The translations under genes were made by a program, and so were the position numbers. The notes under the pieces were generated by a model that saw only the letters and a program-made list of their open reading frames with translations, did not search any database and was not told the origin of the DNA. Below, one piece after another: positions 25,301-37,300 of a stretch of 62,000 bases of DNA (position 1 is the first letter of the stretch; the number at the start of each line of letters is the position of its first letter). The stretch is from Phoronis australis (lineage: Eukaryota > Phoronida > Phoronidae), in contig NMRA01000025.1 in NCBI GenBank assembly GCA_002633005.1, positions 729,785-791,784 of the forward strand. The letters run 5' to 3'.

Positions 25301-28300
25301 TTTTTAACTTTTTTGCCAATCTCCCCTTAACATGTTAAAAATATGTGACAGAAAAGCAAGGTGCGTTCATAGAAAAGCAACGGAATCAAAATCAGGGCCA
25401 AATTTTCGTGGTGTAAATTTTCAAAATTAAAACTAAAAAATGGTGTTATTGTTTTCTTAGCCCTAATTTCGTTTTCGTTATATGCATCTTTTGACTTTTT
25501 TTCACAAAAGTCATAAAAAATCTCTTTTCGTTAAGCTCTTATGGTACATTTTAAACATAATTCCTAAAGTAGAGTATCTGAAAGTTTCATATGAATTTGT
25601 TCTTCCATTTCTGAGACAATATTCTGGAGTTATCCAACATTTTTGTATGCTCTTACCCTTGTTTTGTGTAATGAAAAAGTTTTTAATTGCAATTGCTGAA
25701 CAGTACATCATTGCCTGACCACAGGCTCAGTGCATTAACACTGTGACAACACTCCACTAGAGCCTAGTCTCAATCTATAACAAACTGTTGTTTCTTTCTA
25801 AGTCCAGACATCGTCTATAATTTGAGCAACAAACAAGTTGAGACTAATTCCAAGACTGTGGGTGGTATAAATGCACATCAAGTGAGAGTTAACTTTGTAA
25901 TTTTTCATGAATACAATGCCAATCTAGGAATTACTACTTACATACTTACATACTCCTTTGACCACTAGTTTACAGACTTATTGCTGTCATTCATCTACTT
26001 GTATACCATTTCAGTTACATATACTGGACTGACTGGGGTGAGCCGCCGAAGATCGAGCGTGCTGGCATGGACGGCAATCTCAGTACGCGCGCTATTGTCA
26101 TCAATGAGAACATCGTCTGGCCTAATGGTCTTACCATCGACTACAGTGACCGGCGGCTCTACTGGGCTGATGCCCATCACAACTTCATTCATAGCTCCAA
26201 TCTGGATGGCACTGATCGCCAAGTGGTAATCGAGTCAGACCTACCGCACCCGTTTGCTGTAACGCTTTATGGCAATACCATCTATTGGACGGACTGGAAT
26301 AACAACGCCATTTATGGGTGTGACAAGAGAACGGGCGGAAACAGAACGGTTGTGCATAGTCACATCTACTCGCCGATGGATATTCACGTGTTCGCCAAGG
26401 GACGCCAGCTCGCAGGTATTATAAATCGGCAGAATGTCATTGGTGTGGCATGCATTAAGAGACCATTCACAATTATCGCCAGTTTTATGAGTATACAACA
26501 TTTAGTGTGGGAGGGGTCGTGGTTTTGTTGCTGGTCTGCATTCTTGATGACGTAGAAATTTGGATGGGAAAAGACCAATTCAATGACTTTTCTGTCGCCT
26601 TTTCACTTATAAACATAACATAATAGCAAACTACTTTCATATCGCCATCGTTGTTTGACGGGAACGTTCAGGCACTTTCGAAGTGGTTTTCATAAAAACT
26701 AAACCCAACAGGCAAGTGGAAATACGAGACGGGCTTGGAGTTTCCACTTCTCCTGTTGTCACCACACAAAATACCAACATTTTTGTACAGTTTTTATGCG
26801 CCCACATATTTATATGTGGACGCATTATGCCGTCATCTCTGTCCGTCCGTCCGGGCGGCGTCCGTCCGGCGTCTGGCGTCCGGCGTCCGCTGCTCTATCT
26901 CCAAAACCCTTTGACATACGTTCATGAAATTTGGCACATATGTTCCATTCATCAATGGGACGGCATGTGCGAACTTTCGGACGGATCCGACAACCGGTGT
27001 GCCCCCTAGTGGCAATTTTAGTTTTTTACGCTTACCTTTGTATCTTCAAAAGTCCTGAACGGATTTTCATGAAATTTGGTATGTAGGCACCTAGTAGTGA
27101 GATGACGCTATCCTGCCGTTTTCGGATGGATTTGACATAGTGTGCGCCACCTAGTGGCCATTTTTACTGTTTTCGAGTCTGTTTTTGTGCTTCCACCCCT
27201 CTATCAACCAAACCGCTCAAAGGATGATTGTGAAAATTGGCATGTATGTGCTTACTATGTAGAGGACGGTTGACGATGATTTTCCGACGATTTCGACTAC
27301 TGTGGCACCTCCTAGTGGCAGTTTTGTTTTTTTTGCGCCTATGGCTGTATCTCCTAAACCGTTCGCAGGATTGTTACGAAATTGTGTAAGTANTGATAGT
27401 CTGAGCTGAATGGTAGATATAGACTGATAGTCTGAGCTGAATGGTAGATATAGTCTGATAGTCTGAGCTGAATGGTAGATATAGTCTGATAGTCTGAGCT
27501 GAATGGTAGATATTGTCTGATAGTCTGAGCTGAATAGTAGATTTAGTCTGATAGTCTGCAAACTTGGTTTCGTGTGCTAATGAGTTGGCATTTCTGCATT
27601 CCCCACAAGAGGTCGCAACTGTGTTGGAAATGGGATGTGTGGTTATATCTTCAGTGATGTATTGCAAATTGGAATTATTTTAATCTCAAATTACCTTGTT
27701 GTCATTTCGCCTCATTTAATTTTCGACAGATTGACCTCCACTGAGATTAATTTAAATTGAAACGTTGCTTGCATATACGTTTAGCCTTTGAGGTTTTCTA
27801 CGCTGGCCTATGCATGGGTTAACTGATGCGGTCTTGTAAGAAAACCAGACTAGACGAGGCATTTAGGAATGCGAACTGTTTCTCAACCAATTTGTTATTT
27901 GCGGTGTACTGCAGCCATTGTAAATTTAAGATGGAGAAGAAAAACAACAAATTAGACAACCATAACTCACTCTGCGTTCCATTAAATGCCATGTTTTTGC
28001 TTTCGTACCACTTGGTATAAACAGCCTTCTAATTAGCTGTTATAGATCGATGGAGACCATTTATCATCCTGTCTTGACAACTGTAACACAGCAGGCTGTG
28101 ATTAGTTCAGGCTTTAAAGATATGCTTTTACCTCAGATTTTCCTGAAGTTTAAACTTGAATGTCGTTTTGAAGTCGGTGTAAACTGTTAGTTTTCACGAA
28201 CTTTATACTACGTTTTATTTCCAAGTTTTTGTTGTGTTTTTTTTGTTTAGCAATAAATTTCTGGCATCAGAGGTTCTAAATTAGAAATTACTGCGGCTTG

Positions 28301-31300
28301 TTTGATGAAATCTGACTAGACATTTGTGCATTTCAAGTGTACTTGAAACCGCATTGATCAAGTGACTGGGAGATAATTTGACTTACAAGAGTTACGGTGT
28401 TGCGTTCCTTCTAGGAACTAGGATTGAGCATATTTTTGCCTTTAATACCTAGACATAGATATGTAACCAATTGGTCATAAGTAGAAACAGCAAGTACCAT
28501 TCTTATGGAGCTTGTTCAATTTGCCCATTGTGTAAATATGAACTTTATCATCAAGGTTTTTGTTATCAAATTCACCTCAATGGTATTGCAGGATGCTTCG
28601 AAATTAATATTAACGTAGTTATTATAAGTTTAGCACTGTGCATAATAATTGATACTTATGGCTGTTTCCATAAGCAGAAGTCTTGCCTCATTCACAAATT
28701 GGCGAATACCTAGACTGATACCTGACGAAAAGAAAAAGAATTGAGGGAAATTGTTTGGTTCAGAGTGTTGTAGCTTTTTTGACAAGAATAGATTTCATCA
28801 ATTTTTTTGAAAATATCCTTTTAGGAGTCAACCCCTGTGGATCGAACAACGGTGGTTGCAGTGACCTCTGTCTGATGTCGCCCAACGCTCGCCGTTACAC
28901 GTGTGCCTGTCCCACTGGGGTAAAACTGCTGAGTGATGGGAAAACGTGCGCCAATGGTAGGTGCCATGGAAATTTTTATGCAAAAATTGATGCATGATTC
29001 CAACTGTTTGGAACCGTTTTTTTGACGTTCAGTTTAAATATTTCAGAGGACCATATCTCACTCATCTCACTTCAAGATGGGGTGTGATACACGTCAATTT
29101 TCTATGCTCGTTCCAGGCTCGGAGAAACTACTACTACTTGCTCGACGTACAGACATCCGACGGATCTCTCTCGACACTTCAGATTACACGGACATCGTGC
29201 TTCCCCTGCAAAACATCCGTCACGGCATCGCCATTGACTACGACCCCGTAGAAGGTCACGTGTACTGGACAGACGATGAGGAGCGCAAAATACAGCGGGC
29301 GTATTTGGACGGCTCTGGTATGTTGTTGCTTTAATGATGGCCGGGATAATTAAAGGGGCATCTCCTTTTTTCTCATTGTCAAAAATATATTAATTCTAAA
29401 GCACATTACTCAGCCATGCAAAATATGCCATCCACAAACATATCATCCAGCTTATTGTAAAGTAAATTAGAGGGCTGCTAGTTTTGACAGTGTTAACCCT
29501 TCTTTCTTAGATTAGTCCTCTTCATAGCAATCTTAGGAGACCTCTCAATTCATTTTCATAGTGGAAACTACTTGATATTTTTGTAAGTTTAATTTTTAGG
29601 CCATTAATCAGCCCATTTCATTACATCCATGTTTGGGATTTTAATCTGTATTTGTGTTTCATGTTTCTTAAGACATTGTGGCATTACATCGCTCGAGACT
29701 AGCGAAAATGTCTGGTCGAAAATATGAGTAACGGCATATTTGCCCTTCGTGTTCCCGGATTTGGACTCGTAAAGAGTGCTGACCAAAAAAGAAAATGGCG
29801 AACGTCCGCTTGGCGTCCGTACGAGTCAATTTTCTACTTGTATTTTACTTTTCCACTTGTATTTCTGAGCATTTATTTGTTTATGCTGAGCCCTGCATTT
29901 ATGTCACAACTCACTGTAGCAATGCTATTCAAGAGTCTGGTGTTTCTTCATTTTAATCAGTTAAGAAGACTTGGAGAATCAACTTGTAAGACTTCTTTCT
30001 TCGAACAGCTTCTTCAGGTTCAACTTATCATCAAATCATTTCCCATTCCACAGGTCAAGAGGTCGTGATCTCGTCCGAGGTTGATCAACCGGATGGCGTT
30101 GCCGTCGACCCCATTGCACGCAACCTCTACTGGACCGACACCGGCACAGACCGTATTGAGGTTGCCCGTCTCAATGGCTCGTCACGCCGCGTACTAATCT
30201 CGGAAAATCTCCATGAGCCGCGTGCGATTCAACTCGACCCCATAGCTGGTTATATGTATTGGACTGACTGGGGAAAGCTGCCTAAGATAGAGCGAGCAGC
30301 GCTGGACGGCAGCGAGCGCATCGAGCTCGTCAACACATCCATCAAATGGCCGAACAGTTTGGCTATTGACCATGAAGAAAAGCGTATTTACTGGGGCGAC
30401 GCCCATTTAGACCAGATCGAGATGATCAGCATGGACGGAACGGGGCGGCGCGTGCTGCTCAAGGGGAAACAGGGTGCAACTCTACCTCATATCTTTGGAT
30501 TTAGTTTGTTAGGTACGTTATGAGTTCAGGAGGTTTCTGGTAGTAAGTGGCAGGACTTTTATTCGAAAAAATAATTTGTTTTCTAGGCTCGGAAATGTTT
30601 CTTCAAACACATTTTTAGAAAAGGGGAAGTACATTTTGCGCAAAAGCTACGCTGGAAAGAACTCTAGAACACTTTGAATTAATTCATGAACTTGTCAACG
30701 TGTTTCGTGTCCCATGTTACTTGTCTGTTTTGGAAGCTTTATAAGCCATTGAAAATGTACCTTGGGAGTCAGCAAATGACTGTTGTGTAGGTAAGGTCTA
30801 ATTGACCTCTAACTATTGCGTGACAAGATACTGGTAATAGTCACTTAAAGGGGGTCAGCATTTTGTGAACTGGTTTGATGCCTGTTATTCAGTGGAGGAA
30901 GCTGGTTCTCAAAATGCGGGACTCTTGTAAGTGACTATTACCATTGAGGTGGTGCTATGTACAAAAGGGCCACAGTCAGTGTTCTGCACAACCATCTTGG
31001 ACTTGTTGCGGTAATATGTTTGGACTTTTTCGAGGATGTGTTTTGATCACCTGAGTTTGAATTCATAGGAAATGTTTCATTTCTTCCAGCAGATAAGGAC
31101 GTATTGGATATTTCACACCAGTTTATTTTAGTGCTTCCAAAGCTTTACATTTAAACTCCCAACAGTATTGACACAGACTTTCAAATGCTCGTAAATTTCG
31201 TAATTTCTGTCGATTTTGAATTTTGTGGAGGACATTCAGCAAAATTCGAGACCCTCAGTTTTGTTTCTTTCCCGCTCATGCAGGTGAACATATCTATTGG

Positions 31301-34300
31301 ACGGACTGGCAGACGAGGGTCATTGAGAGGGTGAATAAGTACACGGGTGATCATCGAGAGGTCATCATTGAGGAGTTACCAGACCTGATGGGTCTTAAAG
31401 CCATACAGATTGGTGCTCAACTAGGTAGGTATACAGCTGTGCACAGTGTATGTGAGTGTGTCATCGTTGATATTAGTGGGCAAGTGGAAATAGGCAATAG
31501 GTATTCGTAGCACGCTAGCCAAGCAAAAGTAAGTATCATGGTTTGTCATTAAATTACTTTTTTATTTCATTCATTTTTGGTCAAAAAACCAACATTGGTT
31601 CTGATTTCTACCCCAACTCGTTTTGAGGCGGTGCTCGTCAGACTGAAAATTTCAAAAACGTCTGCCCATATTGATTTTAGCCAAGGTCTTGCGGGTTTTT
31701 TTCTGAAAAGCTGACTAATACATGAGAGCAAGGTTTGAAACGTCATGATTTCCTAAGCAATTAGTAAAAAAATGGAAAGGAAAACAAATCTCGCGTCATT
31801 TTTGTTCATCTCTGCTGAATTTTCTTTATGAAAAAGTGAGCAAGTAAAAAACATCACACCACCGACTCGATTTTCAAAAAAAACAGACTGGAACCATATT
31901 CTCAGAGACCACACTTTTGTTTAATTGAAATTCTAATTATTTTTCAGAAATAAAACCAAATTCCGGACTTTAGCATTATTAGTCACTTTTCATGAAACAG
32001 ACATGCGCAGTAGAATAAAGGGCTTCCCAGAAACAGACGTGCGCAGTAGAATAAAGGGCTTCCCAGAAATAGAGATGCGCAGTAGAATAAAGGGCTTCCC
32101 AGAAACAGACATGCGCAGTAGAATAAAGGGCTTCCCAGAAACAGACGTGCGCAGTAGAATAAAGGGCTTCCCAGAAACAGAGATGCGCAGTAGAATAAAG
32201 GGCTTCCCAGAAACAGACATGCGCAGTAGAATAAAGGGCTTCCCAGAAACAGACGTGCGCAGTAGAATAAAGGGCTTCCCAGAAACAGAGATGCGCAGTA
32301 GAATAAAGGGCTTCCCAGAAACAGACATGCGCAGTAGAATAAAGGGCTTCCCAGAAACAGACGTGCGCAGTAGAATAAAGGGCTTCCCAGAAACAGACGT
32401 GCGCAGTAGAATTAAGGGCTTCCCAGAAATAGACGTGCGCAGTAGAATGAAGGGCTTCCCAGAAACAGACGTGCGCAGTAGAATGAAGGGCTTCCCAGAA
32501 ACAGACGAACGCAGTAGAATAAAGGGCTTCCCAGAAAATTGTTTGAACCCATTTCATCAGCAGATGATCACTTTCAATGAAAGCCTCTTGTTGAGGGAAC
32601 TGCATAGAATAGGCTGACCTTAGGTGGTTTGTAATCATTAGACAGACAATTCAGGTTAACATTCTTCATCAGGTACCAACCCTTGCGTGATCAACAATGG
32701 CGGCTGCTCGCACCTCTGTCTCTACTGTCCCCAGCCCCGGGGTGTGGTGTGTGCCTGCCCCATGGGCCTTGAACTGCTGGCTAATGGTCATACGTGTATC
32801 GTGCCTGAAGCATTCCTGCTGTTCACGAGAAGTATCGATATTCGACGTATCTCGTTGGAGACCAAGCACAACGACGATGTGATCCCGCTCAACAATATTA
32901 AACATGCCATCGCGCTCGATTTTGATGTCGGCGACAACAGGATCTACTGGACAGACCTGGAGTTAAAGGTGAGTTGCGAAATAATTGTGTTTTAGTGGTC
33001 ACAGAGCCTGTCTCCTTTCTTTTTTACTAAAGATTCGTTTAGCTATGATTAGTGATTGTTCCGTCCATGTTATTTTCAGTACAGTTCTAGTTTGTACACT
33101 CAGCACTTACGATAAGTTAGAATTTGCTTTATTTACTGGGATGAAAACTTTCGGTTTAGTTGGATCTGACTTATACCAGTTTTACTTATTTTGAGTGAAG
33201 TCGGAAGGAAAGCTGTATATTTGGAACCTTTTTTACACGGTTTGTACCAGAGAATTGACTTATCGCCAGGATTTTGAGTGACGGCTGAACTGACTAATCA
33301 GAACGTAGCATTCTTGACAAACCTTCGTTTCCAAGCCACCCTTTTACCTGACAAACACCACGTTGCAGGGTAAAACTTATTGTTTGTTTGTCGACATTTC
33401 GCAAGGAGGTGGAGCTTGCGATATGTCACTTGAAGAAGACAATAAAAAAATAGTAACCAGAGCTGTCTGAGTGTCATAAAAATTATAAGGAAACCCAGTT
33501 AACTGTGTACTTGTTGAATGTTGAAGATTTTGTTTTATCCCGAAATTTTCCCTGCAGACCATCAGCCGGGCGTTTATGAACGGCAGCCAGGTTGAACCAG
33601 TCATACGGCACGGTCTACAAGAACCTGAGGGCATGGCCGTGGACTGGGTGGCCCGAAATGTTTACTGGATCGACTCAGGGACCTGTCGCATTGAGGTGGC
33701 GCGGGTAGATGGGACATCACGTAAGGTGCTCGTATGGCGCGACCTGGCCGCTCCCCGCACACTTGCATTGGATCCGCCTGAGGGGTGAGTGTCTTGGTTG
33801 GCGGTTGGTTCGACATTTTTATGTAGTTACTTATTCACCTGTGTAAAATGATGTAGGGATGCTGTAGGATATGAAGGAGAATGCTGACTGATGACAAAGA
33901 TTGGTTGGCAAGGGGTTGTTGAATGTTTTTTAGTAAATACATTCCAAGTACTTCTAAATGTTGGTGATGCTTGCCCAGCAGATATTGAAAGGAATTTTTA
34001 AGCTTGCTCCAAACATTTGAAGGTTGTTGGTAGATTTAGGTGGTTATTTGGTCACCTAGATTGTAGTCCAGCATAACTTTAGTTTACTTCTGCCGTTTCT
34101 GTTGTTGACTGGACATTTTTGTTATAAACAAGTGACCTTGACCTTGTAGACACATGTACTGGACCGACTGGGGAAGCGAACCGAAGATAGAACGCGCCGC
34201 TCTCGATGGCACCCATCGCTCAGTTATTATCGGTCGTGTCGGACGGGTCAACGCGCTTACTATAGACTACGAGGAACGTTGTCTCTACTGGGCCGACATG

Positions 34301-37300
34301 GACAAAGATGTCATTGAGAAATCAGACATGAACGGTAATAACGCAATCCATCTTTGTAATCAAAAAAGACATGGTCCCGTGACCCAATCAATGACAGATT
34401 GTATAAAGTCAAAAATGGAATTTCACAGGCTTTGCACTGTCAGAAAATACACACTGAGTTGTAGATATTTGGTTGAATACATATTCTTGTCCATAAGACC
34501 TTCATAACATTAAAGTTAGCATTGAAAGCAATTGAACAGCATTCTTTCTCCCTCACCATTCATAACATTAAAGTTAGCATTGAAAGCAATTGAACAGCAT
34601 TCTTTCTCCCTCACCATTCATAACATTAAAGTTAGCATTGAAAGCAATTGAACAGCATTCTTTCTCCCTCACCATTCATAACGTTAAAGTTAGCATTGAA
34701 AGCAATTGAACAGCATTCTTTCTCCCTCACCATTCATAACATTAAAGTTAGCATTGAAAGCAATTGAACAGCATTCTTTCTCCCTCACCATTCATAACAT
34801 TAAAGTTAGCATTGAAAGCAATTGAACAGCATTCTTTCTCCCTCACCATTCCAGCTAATCTGACAGTGAATGCAAATTCCTCTCAACGGCCATGCCTGGA
34901 ATATAATTTGCGTTCACTTTTCTTGTGGGGGGAATTACTGGTCATTTTATCTGATTACTTTTAGTGCACACTACTTTTGTACAATAAACAGGATGTTGAA
35001 GGTGTTGAACTGTGTTTCTTGGGATAAGTAATCATTAAAGAGACCCAGTCATTTCAATGGTCTAAAACGCATTTTGGGGAGTATTGTTGGGTAGGACATA
35101 CTCCTGGAAATTATTACTTTTGATCAGATGTATATTTTTTAATTTTATTGCAAATTGCCGATTTTCACTGTAGGCTTTTAGTCGTTGGGTAGAATCAACC
35201 AAAATCCATAACAGTTGACTTTATCAGTTTATTATGCTTACAACACTTGGCTACACAATGCATTAGTTTTCAGCCTTACTAGCAAAGTGTGGGACTGCAA
35301 CCAACACACAGCAAAGTGTGAGACTGCAACCAACACACAGCAAAGTGTGGGACAGCAACCAACACACGGCATATTTGCTAATGTTGCAGTTATATGATTG
35401 TGCTTTGTTCTTAGCACTGTTTCAATGTGCAAGTGCCCTCAAACACCGATTCGTCTGCAGCCAAGTAGTGAACCATAAAAATAATGTTTCATCACTTTTA
35501 CCACTAATTAAATGAGTGCCAGGGTTAAATAAAAAAGATAAATATTGGCAAATTTAGTAATTGCTTTTGTCCCAAATTGAAGAATTTTAATCTTGCTTCT
35601 GCTCTCTTGCAACAGGTCTGAACCGAGCTTCAGTGCTGCGGGAGAACTTGCCAAATCCTTACAGTATCACGCAGTACCAAGACTATCTCTATTGGACAGA
35701 CTGGGGCAAGATGAGCATTGAGCGGGCCAATAAGACGTCCGGACTCAACCGCACGGTCATTCAAAATGATGTCGGCATGGTGATGGACCTCTTGGTGTTC
35801 CACGCGTCACGCCAGTCGGGCTGGAACACGTGTGGCCTGTATAATGGCGGGTGTACGCACCTGTGCCTTGCGCACTCGCCTGAGTACCGGTCTCCGCACA
35901 CGCACCACTGTGACTGTCCAACACACTACACTCTGGGCCATGATAACAAGACGTGTCGTGGTGAGGGCCGGGGTCGTGGGGACCTCTTGTTTCATTTTTA
36001 CATAATCCCTAAAACAACGACTATGAGGATCTGGTACACTAATGAAGTTGTTTTTTTTTTTCACGGAAACATCGTGCCAATATAAATAGGCTATAGGTTG
36101 ATGTAAATGGACTTTGATTTTTCGAATTGATTGTTTCTCATTCACATTTACTTTTTTGTGTTTCTCTGCTCCTACGTTTTGGTGGAATTTCAAGAAAGTT
36201 AATTTTACGTGCCTTAGCAGATCTCTAGGTTAAAATGAGATTTCTCGCTGATGTTATGCTTCCCACTTTCGCAGTCTGCTATTAATCTAAGTGTGTTGCT
36301 TCCCTTTGAGAAGAAAACTTATTGGAAGTCATCTTAATCACCTTCTCGAGTAATCTGGTCGGTAAACCTGCAAAAATCATTGAGAGGCAATCGCCCTTGC
36401 TGTCCACTGCACTTCTGAGAAGCACTTTTTGAAATTATTTTACTACAAGGCAAGTTTTTTGTGTTTTACCTCTCACATTATTGACTTGTGCTTGGTTTTG
36501 CAGCGCCAACTACCTATATGTTGTTCTGTGATCACAACTTTGTCAAGCGGTTCCTGGTGAATACAAATGAGTCACCTGACGTTGTACTGCCCATTCACGG
36601 CATCCGTAACATCCAAGCAATCAGTTTCGATCCATTTGCCAAGCTTATCTACTGGATCGACTACCGCGCCAAGGTGATCAAGAGAGCCTCACCCAATGGT
36701 ACTAAGGTAAGTATTATTAAGGTTATGTACGACCTTATCGACTTGTCGGCTTATTTAGTCAGATATCTACAATACTTTAGATTTTAACTTGGTAGAAGTA
36801 TATGTAGATTATTACATGGTGAAGTGGTTATCCCCCGTATTCTGGAGCCCGAGTGGATTTTGGAGAATTATCGCCCTTTGGGCGATAATTCTCCAAAATC
36901 CACGAGGGCTCTAGTTAAGGGGGATAACGACTTAGAACATGCAATAATCTATTTATACCACATACTGAACAAGAAACATTGCAATGAATCAATCTACCTT
37001 TTTCGACTGGCCTCGGCTTTGTAACTACTTTCTATGTCAGAGGCCTGGGATTAGAGGTCGTGACCTTTTAAGAAAACCTGGGCTATTTTTGTCAAATAAT
37101 GCTTTTACTCAAAACCAATTGAAAATTTAAACAAAATAGAAATAAAGTGAATCTATAAATTAAGGTTTAGCAACTATTAGCTTACTACACATTTTATCAC
37201 GCTATGCTTTGACCGGGAAAATATCGTCTGCTAAAGTAGGTTACCACTGGTAACTGAGTATAATGCTCAAGTCAAAGGATCCCGACAACACGATACCTGC

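Larger units (their letters stand above)
19392..26014 (+). other. LRP5/6 intron 2
   Basis: Largest visible intron, 6.6 kb, with GTAAGT donor and CATTTCAG acceptor. It contains a 14-bp x4 array, a 2000-bp hAT insertion and a copy of dispersed family C, all listed separately. The rest shows no exon-like frame. Confidence 0.9.
26416..28824 (+). other. LRP5/6 intron 3
   Basis: Holds the degenerate repeat array at 26815-27385 and the 31-bp minisatellite that abuts it, then about 1.2 kb of featureless AT-rich sequence up to the TTTTAG acceptor at 28824. Confidence 0.9.
34335..35615 (+). other. LRP5/6 intron 10
   Basis: A 1.28-kb intron containing the 58-bp and 29-bp arrays listed separately. It ends CTCTTGCAACAG. 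Confidence 0.9.

Noticed and set aside
31979-32638. Three long repetitive frames (112-219 codons) over the 36-bp array, as a possible antisense repeat protein
   Set aside because: The frames exist only because 36 is divisible by three. The array sits inside an LRP5/6 intron and the ends of the frames show no coding features.
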